36,474 nucleotides of DNA from the IMG/VR virus record IMGVR_UViG_3300050821_010438, positions 1 through 36,474 of that record, one strand, 5' to 3'. The position numbers and the translations under genes are program-made. This stretch comes from a virus. This document shows positions 15,802 through 23,485 of this stretch, in pieces. The notes below the pieces were generated by a model. The model saw only the letters and a list, made by a program, of their open reading frames with translations. It searched no databases and had not been told where the DNA came from. How positions within the stretch are numbered: position 1 is the first letter of the stretch; the number at the start of each line of letters is the position of its first letter.

Positions 15802-15996
15802 ATGATTATAATCTCAGGCGAGAAATATCTTAGAGAAAAGGAAATAGCTTCTAAATATGGACTATCTACTCAATGGTTTAGGCGTGCTAGATATAGCCAT
15901 AATAGCCCTGTGTACCATAAATTACATGGTAAAGTATATTACAAAGAAGAAAATGTTGAGCAATGGTTTAAAGAAAAATTAAAGGATAATAAATGA
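15802..15996 (+). CDS. Small helix-turn-helix protein (AlpA/excisionase-like)
   Basis: 64 residues from the ATG at 15802, chosen for AAGGAT about six bases upstream; a TTG at 15784 behind AGGAG is an alternative. LREKEIASKYGLSTQWFRRARY matches the winged-helix MerR/AlpA type used by excisionases and small regulators, followed by KVYYKEENVEQWFKEKL, the usual wing and last helix. It reads against the surrounding structural operon and overlaps the next gene as ATGA. It may regulate the adjoining divergent leader, or be a small accessory (moron-like) gene. DNA binding is well supported; target is unknown. Confidence 0.7.
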   Translation: MIIISGEKYLREKEIASKYGLSTQWFRRARYSHNSPVYHKLHGKVYYKEENVEQWFKEKLKDNK

Positions 15997-16334
15997 GCAA
16001 TTTATATTTCTTAAATGATGACCATACATATCGACCTTGTACGATTAGGGAATGGTCAAATCAATATTTTAATCACAAAAATGTTTCTAAAAAAACACTA
16101 GCTTGTGATCATATTTCGGATAAAAGAATATCAACGGTTTGGCTTGGTGTAGATCATAATGTATTTACCAATATAAATAATACCGCACCAATATTATTTG
16201 AAACAATGATCTTCACTGGAGATGAGAATTTAGAAATTTATCTAGATAGATATTCGACATGGGATGAAGCAATGTCTGGGCATAAAAGAGCCATAAAATG
16301 GGTTATTGATGGTTGTAATGACGAAGAATTATAA
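15993..16334 (+). CDS. Conserved hypothetical phage protein
   Basis: 113 residues. The pattern TIREWSNQYFNHKNVSKKTL, then STVWLGVDHN, PILFETMIF and RYSTWDEAMSGHKRA is one I recognise from uncharacterised proteins of many tailed phages. It starts inside the stop of the HTH gene (ATGA), so the two form a two-gene rightward operon enclosed by leftward virion genes. No catalytic motif seen. Function unknown. Confidence 0.65.
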   Translation: MSNLYFLNDDHTYRPCTIREWSNQYFNHKNVSKKTLACDHISDKRISTVWLGVDHNVFTNINNTAPILFETMIFTGDENLEIYLDRYSTWDEAMSGHKRAIKWVIDGCNDEEL

Positions 16335-16342
16335 ATGAATCA

Positions 16343-16371
16343 GGGCAGGAAAATGGAGAATAAACCTGCCC
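16343..16371. terminator. Hairpin between convergent genes
   Basis: GGGCAGG (16343-16349) and CCTGCCC (16365-16371) are perfect 7-bp complements around a 15-base loop, placed between the end of the rightward pair and the end of the leftward gene at 16384. No T run follows on either side, so termination would be weak or factor-dependent. Confidence 0.45.
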
Positions 16372-16383
16372 AATTCAATACAA

Positions 16384-17397
16384 CTAGAGCACTGTATATC
16401 CTATAAGGATAGTTCCGTTAAGCGATGTAGCCGCAGTATTATTATATATTGTAAGGGTTGCAGTTCCAGATCCCGGTAAAACAGTAAATGTGATGTTTCG
16501 TGTAGCACTATTGGTTCCACCTTGTATGGTTAACCCAATCACAGAGGTTGAAGTAATTAAGGTATTAGTCCAAGTAATGGCATAGTTTGCACCACCTGCA
16601 GTTGTTAATGAAGATGTGGTTATAACTCCTGCATTACCACTTGCAGTTACCGCATTAGCTGCTTCTGTACCATTTGCCTTTACAAGTATGATTTGACCTG
16701 AACCTGTCATTGTGTTAACGGCCGTTGTTTGCATAACAGCACTAGAAGCAATGCCTGCATCAGCGATAAGGCCAGCTGTTCCACTTGCTTTAATCAAGTT
16801 ATTATTCACTAAAGCCGCAGCTGCAATGGCAAAATCTGCGGTAGCACCACCCGGATCGGGAATACTGATTACACTTGCCTGTCCCATTGCAAGGTTGCTT
16901 ATTGTGGTTGTGGTATTACCAGTATTAGCTACAGCTGCAAGGACTAAAGAACCTTTAGAAGCCGTTCCAGGAAAAGACGAGACGGTGCCAGCTGTTCCAC
17001 TTAATCCTGCTGCAATGCTACCAGGTTGCGTTACATTTCCTGCGGCAGAAGATATTGTGCCTGTAGTATTGGTAAAATGCGCCAAATAATTGGCAGTCGT
17101 AGGCAGTACGGCGTCCCCTGGGTTTGCCCACTCAGTTAAAGTAATCTGACCATTAGAGGCTGATATACTACAGGTGAATATCCCAAAAGTACCTGACACT
17201 GTTTGTGTATTAAAACTATATAATGCCATGATAACATCAGCATTAGATAAAGGAATACCAGCCTGAATGGCAGCCGCATTAAGATATCCTGCCGTTGTTA
17301 CAGTCGATAGATTATCTCCAAATACTGCAAATTTAAATTGAGGATAATTCCCATTGGTAACAGGAATTGGCATTGGAAATTGAATTATATTAGTCAT
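16384..17397 (-). CDS. Putative structural/decoration protein, Ser/Thr/Ala-rich
   Basis: 337 residues with very few charged residues: long beta-prone Thr/Ser/Gly/Ala stretches (GTISSAAGNVTQPGSIAAGLSG, ANTGNTTTTISNLAM shortened here). The N-terminal part PQFKFAVFGDNLSTVTTAGYLNAAA is more regular and may be the virion-binding domain. It lies between the basic small proteins and the scaffold gene in the leftward virion operon. Composition fits a head-decoration or surface adhesion protein. No family named. Confidence 0.6.
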   Translation of the reverse strand: MTNIIQFPMPIPVTNGNYPQFKFAVFGDNLSTVTTAGYLNAAAIQAGIPLSNADVIMALYSFNTQTVSGTFGIFTCSISASNGQITLTEWANPGDAVLPTTANYLAHFTNTTGTISSAAGNVTQPGSIAAGLSGTAGTVSSFPGTASKGSLVLAAVANTGNTTTTISNLAMGQASVISIPDPGGATADFAIAAAALVNNNLIKASGTAGLIADAGIASSAVMQTTAVNTMTGSGQIILVKANGTEAANAVTASGNAGVITTSSLTTAGGANYAITWTNTLITSTSVIGLTIQGGTNSATRNITFTVLPGSGTATLTIYNNTAATSLNGTILIGYTVL

Positions 17398-17427
17398 TTT
17401 ATTTTAGTCCATTATAATAAATTAAAT

Positions 17428-17637
17428 TTAAGCTTTACGTGGAGTTAATGAATCACCCTTACGACTCCAATGTGCCTTATCACCGCGACCCATTTTACCA
17501 TGATGTCCTTCACAATCTTTGGGATTGTATTCAGAGCGACGTTGCTTAACCCGTTCAATTCCTTCTTGATGCTTATCATGCACCATTCGATTATCAATCA
17601 TACCAGACATAGGGTGATGTTCGTGATGTTTCTTCAT
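17428..17637 (-). CDS. Small basic His-rich protein
   Basis: 69 residues, rich in His, Lys and Arg (MKKHHEHHPMSGMID, IERVKQRRSEYNPKD, HWSRKGDSLTPRKA). AAGGATATT before the ATG is a good ribosome site. First-to-last neighbour in a group of five tiny basic proteins between portal and scaffold. No domain recognised; charge suggests nucleic-acid contact, perhaps inside the capsid. Confidence 0.6.
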   Translation of the reverse strand: MKKHHEHHPMSGMIDNRMVHDKHQEGIERVKQRRSEYNPKDCEGHHGKMGRGDKAHWSRKGDSLTPRKA

Positions 17638-17666
17638 TTTAATATCCTTATTATAATGGTTAATTT

Positions 17667-17849
17667 TTAATGACTTCTAAGTTTTTTCAATGTTTCGGCC
17701 AAATTCGCACGACGTCTGGTCAGCGGATTTTTACTGTGTTCAGCTTTTTCTAGCTTCTTTTCAGGGATTTTTTCACCCTGTGGTACGCCTAAAGTTTTAT
17801 GAAGAGCACCTTTATGACGAATAGCCCCTTTTATCCAATGTTCAGACAT
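17667..17849 (-). CDS. Small basic phage protein (GALHKTLGVPQGEKIP type)
   Basis: 60 residues. The sequence IRHKGALHKTLGVPQGEKIP, then KLEKAEHSKNPLTRRRANLAETLKKL is a pattern I recognise from short uncharacterised proteins encoded near portal or capsid genes in many phages. AAGGAGACC precedes the ATG. Strongly basic and helical; function unknown. Confidence 0.7.
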   Translation of the reverse strand: MSEHWIKGAIRHKGALHKTLGVPQGEKIPEKKLEKAEHSKNPLTRRRANLAETLKKLRSH

Positions 17850-17859
17850 TTTGGTCTCC

Positions 17860-18117
17860 TTAGCAATCGGTCTTAATAGGTTTTTTCATAACTTTTTTAA
17901 GATCGCGATTTGGTGCCGGTTTGACTTTCTTTACAGTCTCCCCGACAATTCTTGCACGAGTAACTTTACGTCTTGTTTTATTGGTATCTTTGGCTACAGG
18001 CTTAACACCTTTTTCAACTGACTTAAAGGCCTTTCCCATAGACGCTTCTTCTCGTCTATTATAAGGACTTTTATCGATTTTAACATCTGGCTTTTTTGGT
18101 CTGTTATACATTTTCAT
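17860..18117 (-). CDS. Small, very basic protein
   Basis: 85 residues with about one in three lysine or arginine (KMYNRPKKPDVKIDKSPYNR, TRRKVTRARIVGETVKKVK). No acidic compensation and no membrane segment. Start at 18117 is supported by AAAGGCAG just upstream; 18111 is possible. Part of the basic cluster preceding the scaffold gene. Could be a DNA-condensing internal protein; unproven. Confidence 0.6.
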   Translation of the reverse strand: MKMYNRPKKPDVKIDKSPYNRREEASMGKAFKSVEKGVKPVAKDTNKTRRKVTRARIVGETVKKVKPAPNRDLKKVMKKPIKTDC

Positions 18118-18134
18118 CTGCCTTTAATTGTTGT

Positions 18135-18206
18135 TCATTTAAGACAAGCCTTTTTAACCATTTTTTTAACCAACGCTTTATCTTGTTGCTCATCTTCATG
18201 ACTCAT
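18135..18206 (-). CDS. Tiny basic peptide
   Basis: 23 residues from ATG 18206, overlapping the TGA of the His/Lys-rich gene as ATGA, to TGA 18135. It has DEQQDKALVKKMVKKACLK, a short motif type also seen in small phage proteins beside portal genes. The overlap and content favour a real gene, but its size keeps confidence low. Confidence 0.4.
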   Translation of the reverse strand: MSHEDEQQDKALVKKMVKKACLK

Positions 18207-18397
18207 TTTTTTTTAGCGTGATGCTCATGTTTCTTCATCATAGCTTCGTGATGGCGCATTTCCTTGGAGTGATGTTTGTGCATCTCTTTGTGATGATGAT
18301 GAATTTCTTTATGCGCTTTATGGGCTTTATGGGCTTTATGCTCATGTTCTTTGTGCTCATGAGCTTTATGTTCTTTGTGATCTTTATGTTCTTTCAT
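18203..18397 (-). CDS. His/Lys/Glu repeat protein
   Basis: 64 residues from ATG 18397 (AAGGAC upstream), nearly all His, Lys, Glu, Ala and Met: repeats of HKEHK, HKAHK and EHHAK-like units. The DNA shows matching short repeats (GGGCTTTAT three times near 18313-18340). Such a sequence could bind divalent metals (Ni, Zn, Cu) or condense DNA when protonated. The hydrophobic frame on the opposite strand is a mirror of these codons, not a gene. It starts three bases after the HNH gene's stop codon. Confidence 0.6.
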   Translation of the reverse strand: MKEHKDHKEHKAHEHKEHEHKAHKAHKAHKEIHHHHKEMHKHHSKEMRHHEAMMKKHEHHAKKK

Positions 18398-18398
18398 T

Positions 18399-18905
18399 TT
18401 ATTCGTCCTTAAATTGATAATAAATTTTATAGCAAGTACTTTTGCTAACACCATAAGACAATGCAAGATTAGATATTGAATGCCCTTTCAATATTTTTTC
18501 GTAAATTTCTTTACGATGATCATGCGTTAAAATTGGGTTTTTTGACCATCTATCCCTTTTTTTATTAAACATATCTTTTGTGTTAACTTTTGCTGAGCTT
18601 AAAAATAAGTGCTCTGGATTAACACATCTTCTATTATCACATTTATGAGCGACGTAAGTGTTTTCAGGCACTTTCACTTCAAAATGTAATTCGAATGCAA
18701 ACCTATGAACATATACTGGTTTGCCATTTAATCCCATTGTTCCATAACCTTTTGGCCTTGTATATCCTAGCCAATTTATACAGCCATTTATATCTGGTTC
18801 ACTACACTTTAGTTTAAATCTATTTTCCGGTGTGTTTTCTATTTTCTTTAACCAATATCCAGGAACGTATTTTCTTGGATCATTATTTGTTTTAGTTTTA
18901 TGCAT
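18399..18905 (-). CDS. HNH homing-type endonuclease with C-terminal HTH
   Basis: 168 residues from ATG 18905, chosen because AAAGGAGG lies directly upstream; a frame extension to 18953 exists. The HNH_3-type core reads YVHRFAFEL (H67) and AHKCDNRRCVNPEHLF (residues 86-101, with C89, C94, N96 and H99), then NTKDM and KKRDRWSKN. A C-terminal helix-turn-helix (GHSISNLALSYGVSKSTCYK, residues 141-160) would add DNA specificity. Free-standing HNH genes of this build are usually mobile intruders in phage genomes. It interrupts the run of basic small proteins. Confidence 0.85.
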   Translation of the reverse strand: MHKTKTNNDPRKYVPGYWLKKIENTPENRFKLKCSEPDINGCINWLGYTRPKGYGTMGLNGKPVYVHRFAFELHFEVKVPENTYVAHKCDNRRCVNPEHLFLSSAKVNTKDMFNKKRDRWSKNPILTHDHRKEIYEKILKGHSISNLALSYGVSKSTCYKIYYQFKDE

Positions 18906-18936
18906 AGCGCCTCCTTTTTTAGAGATGCTATAGTTT

Positions 18937-19092
18937 TCATCTTTTCTTTGCAACCTTTTTCTTCTTCTTCTGACCCGCTTCGCTATAAGCAGCAGCTACA
19001 CTTTGTTTGACTGGATGCCCTGCATCTACCATCTCTTTAATATTATCTTTAAATCCTTTGCTACCAGGCTTAGCACCTTTCTTAAGTGGCAT
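18937..19092 (-). CDS. Small basic protein (MPLKKG type)
   Basis: 51 residues from ATG 19092: MPLKKGAKPGSKGFKDNIKE, then MVDAGHPVKQSVAAAYSEAG and a final KKKKKVAKKR tail. This layout, with a central GxPxKQxVAAAY helix between lysine-rich ends, recurs in small uncharacterised proteins of many tailed phages. Starts one base after the upstream stop (TGAGATG). Likely virion- or DNA-associated; function not established. Confidence 0.7.
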   Translation of the reverse strand: MPLKKGAKPGSKGFKDNIKEMVDAGHPVKQSVAAAYSEAGQKKKKKVAKKR

Positions 19093-19093
19093 C

Positions 19094-19270
19094 TCATTTA
19101 TCCTTTTTATCCCAAACCGTCTTATACAATTCTCTTTTCTCCTGAGCACTAGCACCAACCAAATGATTTTGAACTGCACGTTCAAGTTCTCTGTTATCAA
19201 GTTTATAAGTCTTTTTCAGTTCTTTAAAGGTGGCAGAGTGGAGATCATTCCAGGTCACTTTTTTGTTCAT
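19094..19270 (-). CDS. Small hypothetical protein
   Basis: 58 residues from ATG 19270 to TGA 19094, charged and helical (MNKKVTWNDLHSATFKELKK, RELERAVQNHLVG). GGAGCG upstream is a fair ribosome site. Overlaps the preceding frame by 26 bases and nearly touches the next start. No family recognised. Confidence 0.55.
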   Translation of the reverse strand: MNKKVTWNDLHSATFKELKKTYKLDNRELERAVQNHLVGASAQEKRELYKTVWDKKDK

Positions 19271-19415
19271 AATTCGCTCCGTGAATTAAATAGTCCTTGT
19301 AAACTTGTTCAAAAGTAGAGCCTGTCAGTTCCTTGACAAACTCCTCAAATGTAATCGAATCACTGTACCCGTCTGGGTACCGATTCTCAATGTGCTCTGG
19401 CTCTGTGCTTTTCAT
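19245..19415 (-). CDS. Small acidic hypothetical protein
   Basis: 56 residues from ATG 19415, which lies inside the end of the portal gene (29-base overlap). Sequence MKSTEPEHIENRYPDGYSDS, then ITFEEFVKELTGSTFEQVYKDY. Composition is protein-like and the frame fills the gap between the portal and the 58-residue gene. Ribosome site weak (AAAGAAAGA). Function unknown. Confidence 0.45.
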   Translation of the reverse strand: MKSTEPEHIENRYPDGYSDSITFEEFVKELTGSTFEQVYKDYLIHGANYEQKSDLE

Positions 19416-21501
19416 GGTCTTTCTTTATATTATGGTGTGTTTCAATAGCTTCTTTTGTATGCCTATGATGTTGATCATGCCCTCGTAACTCCAAATCAAC
19501 TTGCTTTGCAAAGCGCTCGGTTAATGCCTTTACCAATTGTACATTGGCCGATTCTTTCCCCAAATGCAAGTCTGCCATAATTTTCTTCTCATCTTGTTCT
19601 AATTTCGCCATATCTAATTGAAAATCCATTTGTGATTTCTGCTGTGCTTGCTGCATTTTAGCCATTTCAATCTGACCTTTCATAGCAGCTGGATTTTGTT
19701 GTGCTTGTTGTTGTTGAGCCTGCATGGCCTGAGCCTTTTCTTTCTGGTATTGCTCAACCCATTCTTTGGTAAGCGCTTTAAGCTCTTCTATGCCTTTTCC
19801 TTCCATATTGTCTAGAATAAAGTTTAATCCCTTCTCAGCCATAAATTGTGAGAATAGAGGAGACATGCCCATCATCTCTTTAATCATCATAATGGTTCTT
19901 GATTTTTGAACCTGGAAGCTTGCCCCCGCTTTGATAGCCACATTTAATACATTGGTATCAAATTCCATTGGCATGCCTTGGGATTGATTAATTTTTACAA
20001 AATGTCTTTTTCCATCCTCATCTATTATTGGAATTGTTCTAGGTGTAGTCATATATTTAGGCATTAAATCCACATAGACTTGTGCAAGACGCTGAAATCC
20101 TTGGAGGCACCCAACTACATATGGCATCGCAGTTGCATTAGATTGTGAGGCACCTTCTACGATTGCAATACCAGACAATTGATTATTATTAATGCCAAGA
20201 GAAGCATCGTATGAACCCAATACATTTTGGATAAGTGAATCTGATCCGGTAAAGGCTTGACTAATTTCCGGTGGCGCTGGAATTCTTTGAACCTCTCGGA
20301 TAGGATTGCTGATAGGCATCTCAGGGTTTGATTCATGCACAGAGTTATAAACCAATACGGATTCTTTCTGAACATCCTTGTATGCATCCAGAAATTGCTC
20401 CTCTTTAGGTAGAGCCTCTTTTGCCACCATGAACTTATGCTGTACCGTATTTTCAATCTCATTCGCAAGCGAAATACCCGCATAATTCTTAAGCCTTTGC
20501 GCACCTTTTGCATGATAAACATAGGGCCTCGTTACCTGGTGTATATTGCCATTCAATGGTGTCTTTATCATCAAGGAGTTACCATCGATAAAGACAATAG
20601 GAAGAAAGGAGAAATCCGTTTCTTCATATTCTAAAACTTGATTCTCGATTAACCTGTAACGCACAATCTTATCAAGAATGGTTTTACGAGGTTTGCCAAC
20701 TAAGGATGGCGGAACAGTAATATCATCCCATTCATCAACTAATTTCCTATAAGCTGATTGAGTCATGACCTTGCCGTCACGTACCTGTACTATTGTTTCT
20801 TCTTTTTGTTTTTTCTCGTAATAATCAGCAACTACTATGATTTTACTATTGTCATTAAGATATGACCAATTAAACCCTGCGAAATCTCGCCTAAAACTTA
20901 ATGAATTAGTTGGGATATCAGGATATTCCACCATGAATTCATCTTTGCTTTTTGGATATAACTCGAAGCAAAAGCTACCATCCCCCTTATGAGACATGCG
21001 CGCAAGCTTATCAAACCCAGTTAATGTTGGCTCACATTTTGTGAATTTGATAACCTGATTCATAGACATGGGATGTTCATAATCAGTATATACCTTTACG
21101 GCTGAAAAACCACCAGATAGTAGGTCCTTATAAACTTCATAGCGCAGGTGCTCATTATCATTGTCCATAAAGACATGCTTTAGATGTTGCTCAACAACTT
21201 TTATAGTGATAGGATCGGCTTGGTCTTCATCATAAGCATTGACCTCGATATCTGGCTCTTGCTTTGAGAACTCACCAAGTAATCGGCTAAGATAGGCTTC
21301 TAGAACATTGAATTCTAGTTGTGGTCTTCCCATAGTCATAAGAAGAGTTACTTCATCATTTGTAAGTGATGATTCAAATACAAACTTTCTATATTCAGTA
21401 TAGCGATCGTAGTTACTCTTAAAATAATCATGCGCATTTCTAACTGATTTTTTAATGCGAGCAAGATTATCCTGGTAACGATTTGCTACATCCTTTGTCA
21501 T
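19387..21501 (-). CDS. Portal protein, P22 gp1-like
   Basis: 704 residues, against 725 in P22. The N-terminal YQDNLARIKKSVRNAHDYFKSNYDRYTEYRKF, the LLTMGRPQLEFNVLEAYLSRLLGEFSKQEPDIEV segment (given in part) and the NNNQLSGIAIVEGASQSNA region are typical of P22-type portals. The C-terminus (residues about 590-690) is Gln/Ala/Lys-rich and helical, matching the long helical barrel of P22 gp1. A dodecamer at one capsid vertex would act as DNA channel, packaging-motor dock and headful sensor. Follows the large terminase by 57 bases. Its extreme C-terminus is His/Lys-rich. Confidence 0.9.
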   Translation of the reverse strand: MTKDVANRYQDNLARIKKSVRNAHDYFKSNYDRYTEYRKFVFESSLTNDEVTLLMTMGRPQLEFNVLEAYLSRLLGEFSKQEPDIEVNAYDEDQADPITIKVVEQHLKHVFMDNDNEHLRYEVYKDLLSGGFSAVKVYTDYEHPMSMNQVIKFTKCEPTLTGFDKLARMSHKGDGSFCFELYPKSKDEFMVEYPDIPTNSLSFRRDFAGFNWSYLNDNSKIIVVADYYEKKQKEETIVQVRDGKVMTQSAYRKLVDEWDDITVPPSLVGKPRKTILDKIVRYRLIENQVLEYEETDFSFLPIVFIDGNSLMIKTPLNGNIHQVTRPYVYHAKGAQRLKNYAGISLANEIENTVQHKFMVAKEALPKEEQFLDAYKDVQKESVLVYNSVHESNPEMPISNPIREVQRIPAPPEISQAFTGSDSLIQNVLGSYDASLGINNNQLSGIAIVEGASQSNATAMPYVVGCLQGFQRLAQVYVDLMPKYMTTPRTIPIIDEDGKRHFVKINQSQGMPMEFDTNVLNVAIKAGASFQVQKSRTIMMIKEMMGMSPLFSQFMAEKGLNFILDNMEGKGIEELKALTKEWVEQYQKEKAQAMQAQQQQAQQNPAAMKGQIEMAKMQQAQQKSQMDFQLDMAKLEQDEKKIMADLHLGKESANVQLVKALTERFAKQVDLELRGHDQHHRHTKEAIETHHNIKKDHEKHRARAH

Positions 21502-21515
21502 TGTAGCTCCTATAA

Positions 21516-21532
21516 AGAGAAATCCTTTCTCT
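21516..21532 (-). other. Hairpin between terminase and portal genes
   Basis: AGAGAAA (21516-21522) and TTTCTCT (21526-21532) are 7-bp complements with a 3-base loop, just upstream of the portal ribosome site TAGGAG. On the minus strand it is followed by TTATAG, too poor in T for a clear terminator. Could limit readthrough or protect the portal mRNA end. Confidence 0.35.
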
Positions 21533-21558
21533 CAGTCGTACCATTTTAACTCATTTGC

Positions 21559-23103
21559 TTACCTAACATAAGCACTTTTCCTTAATCTTTGAATTTTATT
21601 CGTGTGACTTGATAAATCACGTGCTACTTCATTATAATTTGTAGCATTCACATGTGATGATATCAATGTCTTTTCAATCAAGGCAATCCTGATTGCATCT
21701 GCTGCTGTATCTGCAATATCATCCCAGCGATGTGTTTCATTTGCTGTAATTTTGCTCATATGCTCAATACATAACTTAACATGGCGACCATTATTAGGGA
21801 AAGATATTCTTCTTTCTGCAATATAAGGCTGAACAGCTAAGAATCTTTTGGTTTTATTACCTTGTTCTCGAGTGCGTGGAATATCAACAGCTCTTATCGT
21901 TCTAATTTCATCGATTAAACTAAGCAAGGTACCACCTGTGGATTTTTTTTCAATAGCAACCATCTGTGGAGGCTGTTTATAACGCATGCATTGAGACCAA
22001 AACTCTAAAAATGTATCTTTTAAGTCTTTTGGTTCAATACGACACTCTAATGTATCTATCCAGTGAAGACCATATTGACCCGTCTTAACCTCATAAGATT
22101 CAATATCATAAATTCCCCAAAAGCTAAAAACTGTTGCATCATTGTATGATTTTGAAGTCTCGGCGGTATCACAGGTAATAAAGCTATAAATGATTTGTGG
22201 GTCTTCATCTAATATTACAAACCATTCAGGCTTAAAGAGTGCGCCACCTGCAGGAATTGGGTCTTGTTGATATTGGGAAGCAAAGACATAAGGGTCTGTC
22301 TCTTGCTTCTTCAAGAGTTTAGCAAGTGTGTCTACTTCAGGATAAAGTGCATTTCCTGCCTCATCTATGCTTTTAAGAATCACGTGATGCCATTTATATC
22401 CATCTTTTCCATTAATGAGATAAGACCCTAAGTCGTCTTCATGGAGTCTTTGTCCGATGAAAATGAAGGGAACATTGATACCACGTGCCCTTTGCTGTAT
22501 TGTTTCTCGATAATTGTCGATAACTGATACTCGAATTGTGTCACTATGTACTTCATCTGGTTTATGTGCGTCATCAATAATGACCGCGCCTGAAAATCTG
22601 TTAAGCCCTGGCAATCCAGCGTCCTGGCCAGTAATCGCACCTCCGCTACCAAATGCTGCGACAGCCCCGCCATTTGTAGTCTGGAAATACTCTCTAGCTT
22701 TGCTGTCATGTCTAATCCTTACATTAAATAAAAATTGATATTGGGATAACTGCATAATACGCTTAATTGTCTCTGTATGCTTTGCCGCCAACACTTTAGA
22801 GTATGATATGTATAAGAACCTTGAATCTGGAAAACTTGCCATGGTCCATGCTACCCACATAGCAAGTAAGGTGGATTTTCCTGAGCCTGGACTTACATTG
22901 ATTAAGAGCTTGTGGTTAGGTATCTCAAGTCGTGCAGCAGATGTTAGGGCGCGAGCTATGATGATATGGTGTGATTCACGACCTATGGGGTTTGATACAA
23001 TAAACTTACGACCAGTTAGTATAGGGTAAAAGAATTCTGTAAACTCCAGGAAACTACCACGAAGCTTAGATGCGATTGCTTCATCTTCAATGGTAAGTGA
23101 CAT
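21559..23103 (-). CDS. terL: Terminase large subunit
   Basis: 514 residues. Packaging ATPase: Walker A SPGSGKST (residues 71-78), Walker B VIIDD (174-178), and a coupling motif near FIGQRLHEDD (215-224). The C-terminal RNase H-like nuclease has D312 (ITCDTAE), E385 (VAIEKKS) and the D461/D462/D465 cluster (RWDDIADTAADA). These are the conserved acidic residues for two-metal cleavage. It cuts concatemeric DNA and drives it through the portal. The start overlaps the upstream small gene by 17 bases. Genes for small terminase and portal lie on either side, though with about 3.5 kb of small genes before it. Confidence 0.95.
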   Translation of the reverse strand: MSLTIEDEAIASKLRGSFLEFTEFFYPILTGRKFIVSNPIGRESHHIIIARALTSAARLEIPNHKLLINVSPGSGKSTLLAMWVAWTMASFPDSRFLYISYSKVLAAKHTETIKRIMQLSQYQFLFNVRIRHDSKAREYFQTTNGGAVAAFGSGGAITGQDAGLPGLNRFSGAVIIDDAHKPDEVHSDTIRVSVIDNYRETIQQRARGINVPFIFIGQRLHEDDLGSYLINGKDGYKWHHVILKSIDEAGNALYPEVDTLAKLLKKQETDPYVFASQYQQDPIPAGGALFKPEWFVILDEDPQIIYSFITCDTAETSKSYNDATVFSFWGIYDIESYEVKTGQYGLHWIDTLECRIEPKDLKDTFLEFWSQCMRYKQPPQMVAIEKKSTGGTLLSLIDEIRTIRAVDIPRTREQGNKTKRFLAVQPYIAERRISFPNNGRHVKLCIEHMSKITANETHRWDDIADTAADAIRIALIEKTLISSHVNATNYNEVARDLSSHTNKIQRLRKSAYVR

Positions 23104-23290
23104 GTCGCTCTTCGTATTTATTTATCTCCAACTCTATTTCCTCATTACTCGCCTCTTCAATAAGCCACGCGATGCGCCTTAATTCTTTCTGAAGATACAT
23201 CTCAGATATAAAGCAAGCTGCAAACCATAAACTTGGATCATCTGATTGCTTTTCTATGTACCGTTTTAATAGAGATATCTTTGATTTCAC
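23087..23290 (-). CDS. Small hypothetical protein upstream of TerL
   Basis: 67 residues, helical, mixed charge (SLLKRYIEKQSDDPSLWFAA, AWLIEEASNEEIELEINKY). It overlaps the terminase start by 17 bases, so it is probably co-translated. No domain recognised. Might assist terminase or be unrelated. Confidence 0.6.
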   Translation of the reverse strand: MKSKISLLKRYIEKQSDDPSLWFAACFISEMYLQKELRRIAWLIEEASNEEIELEINKYEERHVTYH

Positions 23291-23373
23291 ATATTTACCT
23301 TTTCTTGTTATTTTTGATTAATAATTGATTAATTTATTGGTATTTATTTTATACAATATGTTGGTAACAATTT

Positions 23374-23400
23374 TATACCAATAAAAGCCGAATTGGTATA
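23374..23400. repeat. Perfect 9-bp inverted repeat
   Basis: TATACCAAT (23374-23382) and ATTGGTATA (23392-23400) with a 9-base spacer AAAAGCCGA. It lies upstream of the leftward gene at 23290 in an AT-rich gap. Could be an operator or RNA hairpin; no promoter assigned. Confidence 0.5.
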
Positions 23401-23440
23401 AGCAAGAATCCTTATAAATACTGGATCCATGTTACTAAGT

Positions 23441-23460
23441 CTGATTATTACAATAATCAG
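23441..23460. repeat. Perfect 9-bp inverted repeat, near-palindrome
   Basis: CTGATTATT and AATAATCAG flank a 2-base centre, giving a 20-bp near-perfect palindrome. Operator-like geometry. A loose T-rich tract follows on the plus strand, but no plus-strand gene ends here, so I do not call it a terminator. The gap 23291-23485 holds no supported gene. Confidence 0.45.
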
Positions 23461-23485
23461 GTTTTATATTTATCTAATTATTCTT

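Noticed and set aside
16384-17397. Considered as endolysin or adhesin enzyme
   Set aside because: No catalytic residues or hydrolase pattern; nearly free of charged residues and built of beta-prone repeats, so structural.
18218-18412. Plus-strand frame rich in Met, Phe and Leu, resembling a membrane protein
   Set aside because: It is the reverse reading of the His/Lys/Glu codons of the minus-strand gene; no ribosome site.
20157-20522. Minus-strand frame of 121 codons inside the portal gene
   Set aside because: Lies in another frame of a clearly conserved portal sequence and has no start signals.
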